Positions 59,585 to 64,000 of a stretch of DNA of 64,000 nucleotides are shown here, in pieces. Origin of the DNA: Pezizomycotina sp. ARF18 (Eukaryota; Ascomycota); contig AZLU01000054.1 in NCBI GenBank assembly GCA_002224055.1, positions 1 to 64,000 on the forward strand. Reading direction: 5' to 3'. How positions within the stretch are numbered: the stretch's first letter is position 1; every line of letters begins with the position of its first letter. The notes under the pieces were generated by a model that made no database searches, had not been told where the DNA came from, and worked only from the letters and a program-made list of their open reading frames with translations. The position numbers and the translations under genes were made by a program.

Positions 59585-60146
59585 CCAATCTTTAGTAATG
59601 TCGTCGTAAAAGTCATTACTTAGTAGTCCTCAACGGTGTAGATATCACGGCCAAGTAATATTTCTATTGGTCTTCAGGGCTGCGATGTGTATCTTCATAC
59701 TCGATACCAGTTTAATATCATTTCAAGTAAAATCCATGTCAGATTGGCGGCAAACCTTTTCCCTTCTAGCTGATATTACTTAATATTTACAAGTAATAAA
59801 TATAAAGAAAAGAAGCTACACAAAGCTACCCAGAATCAAGGTAAGATTATCATAAACATGGTATCATCTAAGAAACCATTAAGAATCAATAAGGACATGC
59901 TTTTCTGAAAAAAAGAGATGAAATTTTGCCCTTAGTTTTTTTTTATCAACCCATGATAATATCATTGAGAAAAAAGGAAAGAAATGAAAAGGAATAATTA
60001 ATAGTGAATATAAGCTCTAACTGATCTAGATCACATCCCGAGATGCTAATAAAAAGCTTCTCCCCTTCACATTTTACTGCTTCATAAGCTCTCAACCCCA
60101 GTTGAAATTATAATGTTTTTCTTTTCACATATTTTCAAGAGGAAAC

Positions 60147-62034
60147 TTAGTGACCGTTAGCAATCTTGCCGCCAGTAGTAAACCAATCCGGAACGATCTG
60201 GGTCGGCGCATCCAGAGCACCCCTGAGGGCCCACTGCCTCGGAATACCCTCAACGCGATGGAAAGCGTTAAGATTCTTGTGGAGGGTAATCTGGAACACG
60301 CTGGCGCTGCCTTGCCTGGAGATGATGGTCGAGTAGGCGAGGAAGTACTCCCAGATCCTGTACCAGCGCTTGCCGTATTTAGCCTGGACTTTGTCGGCGT
60401 TGGCGATCCAGTTGCGGTACCACCTCCAGATGGTGGCGGAGTAGTGGACGCCCAGGGTGTCAATGTGCTTGACTTCGAAGCCGGCACCTTCGAGGCTGTT
60501 GACGACGAATCCGAGGGGGGTGGAGGCGTCGGCTCCAGGGAAGATGTACTTGTTCATGAAAAGGCCCCAGATGAGATCTTCGTATTGCCTGAAATTAATG
60601 AAGAGTGTTAGAATCTCTTATATTCAAGATACAGCCAATGTGAATATATATAAGGACGAGGAGAGAGAGAGTTTCATACCAAGACTTGCGTAAACCAGCG
60701 ATCTGCAGGAAGAAAATACCGTCGTCATCCAACATGTCGTAAACCTGCCTGAGGAAAGAGCTAAAGTGCCTGACGCCGACGTGCTCGGCCATCTCCAAGC
60801 AGGTGATGACTTTATACTTGCCGTCGGGACGGGGATATCGCGGTAGTCCATGCACAAAATCCTGCTCTGCTCCTCGGGGATACCGCGCGGCGGAGGCCGT
60901 TGTTTCCCCACTTGGTCTGGTTGCGGCGAGGGTGATACCGGTGACTTGGGCGCCGTAGTTGACGGAAGCGTACTTGGCGAGGGTTCCCCAGCCGCAGCCG
61001 ATGTCGAGCATGCGGTCGCCCGGCTGGACGCCGACCTTTTCGCAGACGACCTTGAGCTTGTTGTCCTGGAGCTCCTCGAGAGTTTCCTCGCGGGTGATGT
61101 CGCTGATGACGCCGGAGGTGTAGATCATGCGGGGGCCGGAACCAGCCGTAGAAGTCGTCTCCTCGGTCGTAGTGGTCGCGGACTTGCTCCTCATCTGTTT
61201 GTTATGGGTTGACATGCTGTAATTAGATATCTGTCATATCAAAGCATGAAATGAAAAGAAAGAGTCGATATCTTTTATATATTTTTCTGAGCTTTGCTCA
61301 CCTTGAGAACGGCTGTGGATCAGAAGCTCCGGAATAAAACCAGTCAAGAAATGCCTGAAAGGCCAGGAGTGAAACTCCAGTTCGCCCAGTCGTGCCTGAG
61401 CTCGAGGGCCTCCAGGCAGTCCATGTTGAAGCTGACTTTATCCTCAAAGTACATCTCGTGGAACTGTTCCATGGGGATTTTGACGTTGCCCTTGTACTGC
61501 CTGGCGTCCTTTTCGTCATGGAACCTGAGGTAAGTCTCGACCCCTTTCCTGGGAATTTAACTTTGTCGTTCTTCCGCGGAGAGAAACGGGAGAGGAGGGA
61601 CCAGTAGCCGATGAGGATGGGAGGGTGGTGAACAGGCCGAAGAGATCCAGGTCTTCAGGCCGCCGCCGACCTGACGTTTCAGGTACCATGGTACGCCGAA
61701 GAGAAGCCGAAAAGGATCAGGTTTGAGAAGGTATCGCTTCCTGGACCTTCGGCGGGTAATGGCGCATTTTGATCGAGGCGACTATCCCGAAGCTCTTTTG
61801 TTAGCTATGATGTGTCCAATATCGCATTTTCTTCTCTCGCGAAATGAGCGAAAAGGCAGCTTGGAAGCTTCACGTGGAAGCTACCACAACCGCCAATTGA
61901 CTCTTAGGAATTGAGCTAAATGAAACTTACATCAGAGGTCCTGACACCGCATTTGGTGCTCGAAGGCTCCGGTGGAGGAGCCTCTGGAGTTTTTACAACT
62001 CGAACGCCTCTTCCGAGATCGATTCGGAACTCAT
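60147..62034 (-). CDS. Sphingolipid C9-methyltransferase
   Basis: SAM-dependent membrane enzyme that adds the C9 methyl branch to the sphingoid base of fungal glucosylceramide. The start at 62034 reads MSSESISEEAFEL and, across a break, TPEAPPPEPSSTKCGVRTSD. The next exons give SNLILFGFLFGVPWYLKRQV, GGGLKTWI and PILIGYWSLLSRFSPRK (two membrane segments), then FHDEKDARQYKGNVKIPMEQ, FHEMYFEDKVSFNMDCLEAL, ELRHDWANWSF. After an intron come GPRMIYTSGVISDITREETL, EELQDNKLKVVCEKVGVQPG and the SAM site MLDIGCGWGTLAKYASVNYG. Then CMDYRDIPV-like text, ITCLEMAEHVGVRHFSSFLR and DMLDDDGIFFLQIAGLRKSW. The last exon reads NKYIFPGADASTPLGF, VHYSATIWRWYRNWIANADK and RWYRIWEYFLAYSTIISRQG; the stop is at 60149-60147. 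Several indels break the N-terminal half. The enzyme is absent from Saccharomyces cerevisiae and common in filamentous fungi. Confidence 0.94.
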
Positions 62035-63408
62035 GGTGAAAAAGAAAGCTCTCTCTTTGAGCTCGTTTTTATCTTCACTCAACTGGTTAGGTATCAAATC
62101 AATTGAGCTTCTGATTGAATTGAAGAAAAAACAGAATCAATTGCTCTGATTCTGAGGAGGATGATTAAACAAAGAGAGAATAAAAAGGGGTCTGGAGCAA
62201 GGGGGCTCGAACCAATATATAATAAACTTTTTTTTTTTTTTTTTTTTTCTGTTGGAAGGAAAGAATTTTTTTTTTTTATAACTGGGGGAAGGAAGAGAGA
62301 GCTGTTTTGCTTTTGTGCAAGGTTCTCAACTCAACTCCAACTTGTTCTTTTTGTGTGTGTGGACTACTATACGTATGCAAGCAAGATTTCGAATACAGCT
62401 GCTACTTCTTCACTCCTATCTATCCCCTGATAATAGCTCTATGTTACTCTTATTCTCTCTTTCTCCTTCCAATTGATAGCGGGTATTTCTTGGGATCCAC
62501 ACTAGTACTATATCTGTTTAATGTTATCCCTTGCTCGCTTCCTTGCAGGAATTCCCTCCACATTCAAGAGCTCTTAGCGTCATGCACGAACGAGCTGGCC
62601 TTATCAACAACGTGCATTCATGTATGGAGAAGGAGAGACAAACGAGAACTATACAAACAGCTAGACCTAATATATACGGATTGAATCTCGATAACTATAA
62701 ACATACGTATCAAAGACGCTGTATATCGAGATATTTAACTAAACAATTCTAGAGTTCAGGGGGAGTAGTAGCGCAGATGTGCGCCTGTGTGTGTGTGTGT
62801 TTTTTTTTTGCCTTACGAACTGCGAACTGTGGAGCTAGCGAGCTCGAGCCGAGCCGTGGCGAGTATACGAAGCTTTTCTATTTTGTGAGACAAGAGGTCC
62901 TCTTCTGAACCAAGTAGGGCTGGGTGGTTCTCCTTGCATGTGCATCCAACTCCATATCCCTTTTATGAGTTCCCGAGGCTCACCGGACACGTCGCGCGAG
63001 CAGCGACAATAATAAGAAGAAACGCGCATTAAATTTTCATAAGTGAGGCAGCGATGCCATCCCAAAAAAAGAAAAAGAAAGGGTCGTCTAGAGTACAAGA
63101 AAAAAGAAAGGCGTGATATAATGGAGTACTTTACAAACTGCAATCCCGTAAGAAAGAAAAGGGGATGAAAGGGTCGGAAAAGCATTAAGATATATAGTAC
63201 ATTAGAAAAGAACACGTAAAGCTTTGGTAATACAAACCAGCCAAAAAGATTTTCATCTTCGTTAAATCGCTTCTTTACTCGTCTCTTTGGGTCGTGAAAT
63301 GGAAAAAAAAAAAGTACCGTTCGTGATTAGGATAGGCCAATAACCTTCGCTCTTTTTGATTTGTCGCGATATATTGCCGTTTAAGAGAATAGCAACTGTC
63401 CGACTTCC
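62035..63408. other. Intergenic: C9-methyltransferase promoter and 3' region of the next gene
   Basis: A 1.4-kb spacer between two minus-strand genes. On the coding strand the methyltransferase leader is A-rich, with a T18 run at about 62229-62248 (A on the coding strand). A GT repeat followed by T9 lies at about 62788-62809. A GGTTCGAGCCCC string at about 62202-62213 on the minus strand resembles a tRNA B box but has no matching tRNA fold. Confidence 0.4.
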
Positions 63409-64000
63409 CTACAAACCAACCATCTCCATCTCCTGCTCAACAGCATTATCAACAGCATCCTGGTACTGTCTCCGTCTCTATTTTCTCAATGGGCGCTTCC
63501 GATGCAGCCTGTTGCTGTTTCGTCGTCCTGTCAGCGATAGCATTCTTTTGTTCTCGCACCTTCGGCTTGGCAGCACGAACCGAGGTCTGGGTCGCCCTCA
63601 TCTTTCGTTATCGCATCCTCCCGCTGGCCTTGACCCAGGGTTCAAGGCAGCGAGGATTAACTTTTATACCCGGAACGGCGGCCTGGAGATCAGACGCCTT
63701 TATGTGTTCGTCGTCACCGTGCGCGACATGGATTCTAGCAAGGATCGAACTTTTTAGCAAAAGGCGACCATTCTTGTGAGATTTATATGAGACAAAGCTT
63801 ACGTTCCAGGACCATAAAGGTAGCGCTTGTGATTTCCATTGAGGTTGGGATATCCGTGCCGTAGGAAAGAGAGATGGTCTCGAAGCCTTAAACAAAAGCA
63901 GATTACTAAATGTTAGCGCGACACCTCTCCAGCGGCGAACATACGAAAGAATAATCACATACTCGAACGTCGAAATCCGTGACCTGAGGATCGTACCCGA
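63409..64000 (-). CDS. Unidentified protein, C-terminal part (N-terminus off the window)
   Basis: Three exons are visible. The first, at the window edge, reads GYDPQVTDFDVR and ends at a TATGTG-type donor near 63963. After an intron with a CTAAC box and TTTAAG acceptor, exon two reads GFETISLSYGTDIPTSMEIT and SATFMVLE. After a further intron (donor GTAAGC at about 63804) come SILARIHVAHGDDEHIKASD, LQAAVPGIKVNPRCLEPWV and, across breaks, a basic Lys/Gln-rich helical tail (RAAKPKVREQKNAIADRT, QQQAASEAPIEK) ending DAVDNAVEQEMEMVGL with the stop at 63411-63409. The protein text is plainly real, but I cannot name the family. No membrane segment is seen. At least two indels are likely. Confidence 0.6.

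Larger units (their letters stand above)
59132..60146. other. Convergent intergenic region with polypyrimidine tract and short tandem repeat
   Basis: A 1-kb spacer between two 3' ends. It starts with an 80-base almost pure C/T tract (59156-59240) and contains a 13-base tandem repeat (59553-59584). No gene was seen. Confidence 0.5.

Noticed and set aside
53021-62034. A functional gene cluster (LSM5, exonuclease, lipid methyltransferase)
   Set aside because: The genes act in unrelated processes, alternate in strand and have separate promoters. There are no cluster hallmarks such as a synthase backbone, transporter or pathway regulator.
62202-62213. tRNA B-box-like string GGTTCGAGCCCC on the minus strand
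   Set aside because: The flanking bases do not form a T-arm stem, and no A box or acceptor stem lies at the right distance. Similar partial matches at 18429 and 19089 fail the same way.

Overview
The window is nuclear DNA of an ascomycete fungus, most likely a filamentous one (Pezizomycotina or a close relative). This rests on compact genes carrying many short introns (about 45-120 bp; GTAAGT/GTACGT donors, a CTAAC or TACTAAC branch box a short way before the acceptor AG) and on the gene set: a sphingolipid C9-methyltransferase, a fungal INSIG protein, PAM17, a Csx2/Cnt5-type BAR-PH-ArfGAP protein and a GPI-anchored Ser/Ala-rich surface protein. I cannot name the genus.

Layout, left to right. 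SmB (minus, cut by the window edge) and ribosomal protein L11 (plus) are divergent at 1-2292. A broken-looking gene for a secreted protein lies at 3271-4684. Enolase (minus, 5239-7479) and proteasomal ATPase RPT4 (plus, 9125-10632) share a divergent promoter. Then come a small conserved-looking protein (minus, 11525-11911), pyruvate carboxylase (minus, 13207-18065) and the ArfGAP protein (minus, 20899-25097). From 25.1 to 33.0 kb the DNA is gene-poor and full of long A/T homopolymers. The right half is dense again: GPI protein (33090-33531), PAM17 (35749-36490, minus), eIF3j (37219-38233), TRM112 (38927-39487, minus), INSIG (41370-42777), clathrin heavy chain (44150-49967), eIF3m (51059-52567), LSM5 (53021-53712, minus), a large 3'-5' exonuclease-domain protein (54161-59131), sphingolipid C9-methyltransferase (60147-62034, minus) and the C-terminal part of an unidentified protein (63409-64000, minus).

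Most genes are housekeeping: splicing and mRNA decay (SmB, LSM5), translation (L11, eIF3j, eIF3m, TRM112), protein turnover and import (RPT4, PAM17), central carbon metabolism (enolase, pyruvate carboxylase), vesicle traffic (clathrin, ArfGAP) and membrane lipids (C9-methyltransferase, INSIG). They do not form a functional cluster; this is ordinary fungal gene order with alternating strands.

Two things stand out. First, nearly every coding gene, including essential ones, carries one to ten or more single-base indels that break the frame while the protein stays recognisable on both sides. The simplest explanation is an unpolished long-read assembly, so all CDS spans below are gene loci whose product was read across frames. 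Second, gene ends are unusual: the L11 start codon stands alone in its first exon, and the TRM112 last exon contributes only five coding bases. I found no convincing CRISPR array, tRNA, rRNA, insertion sequence or intact transposon.
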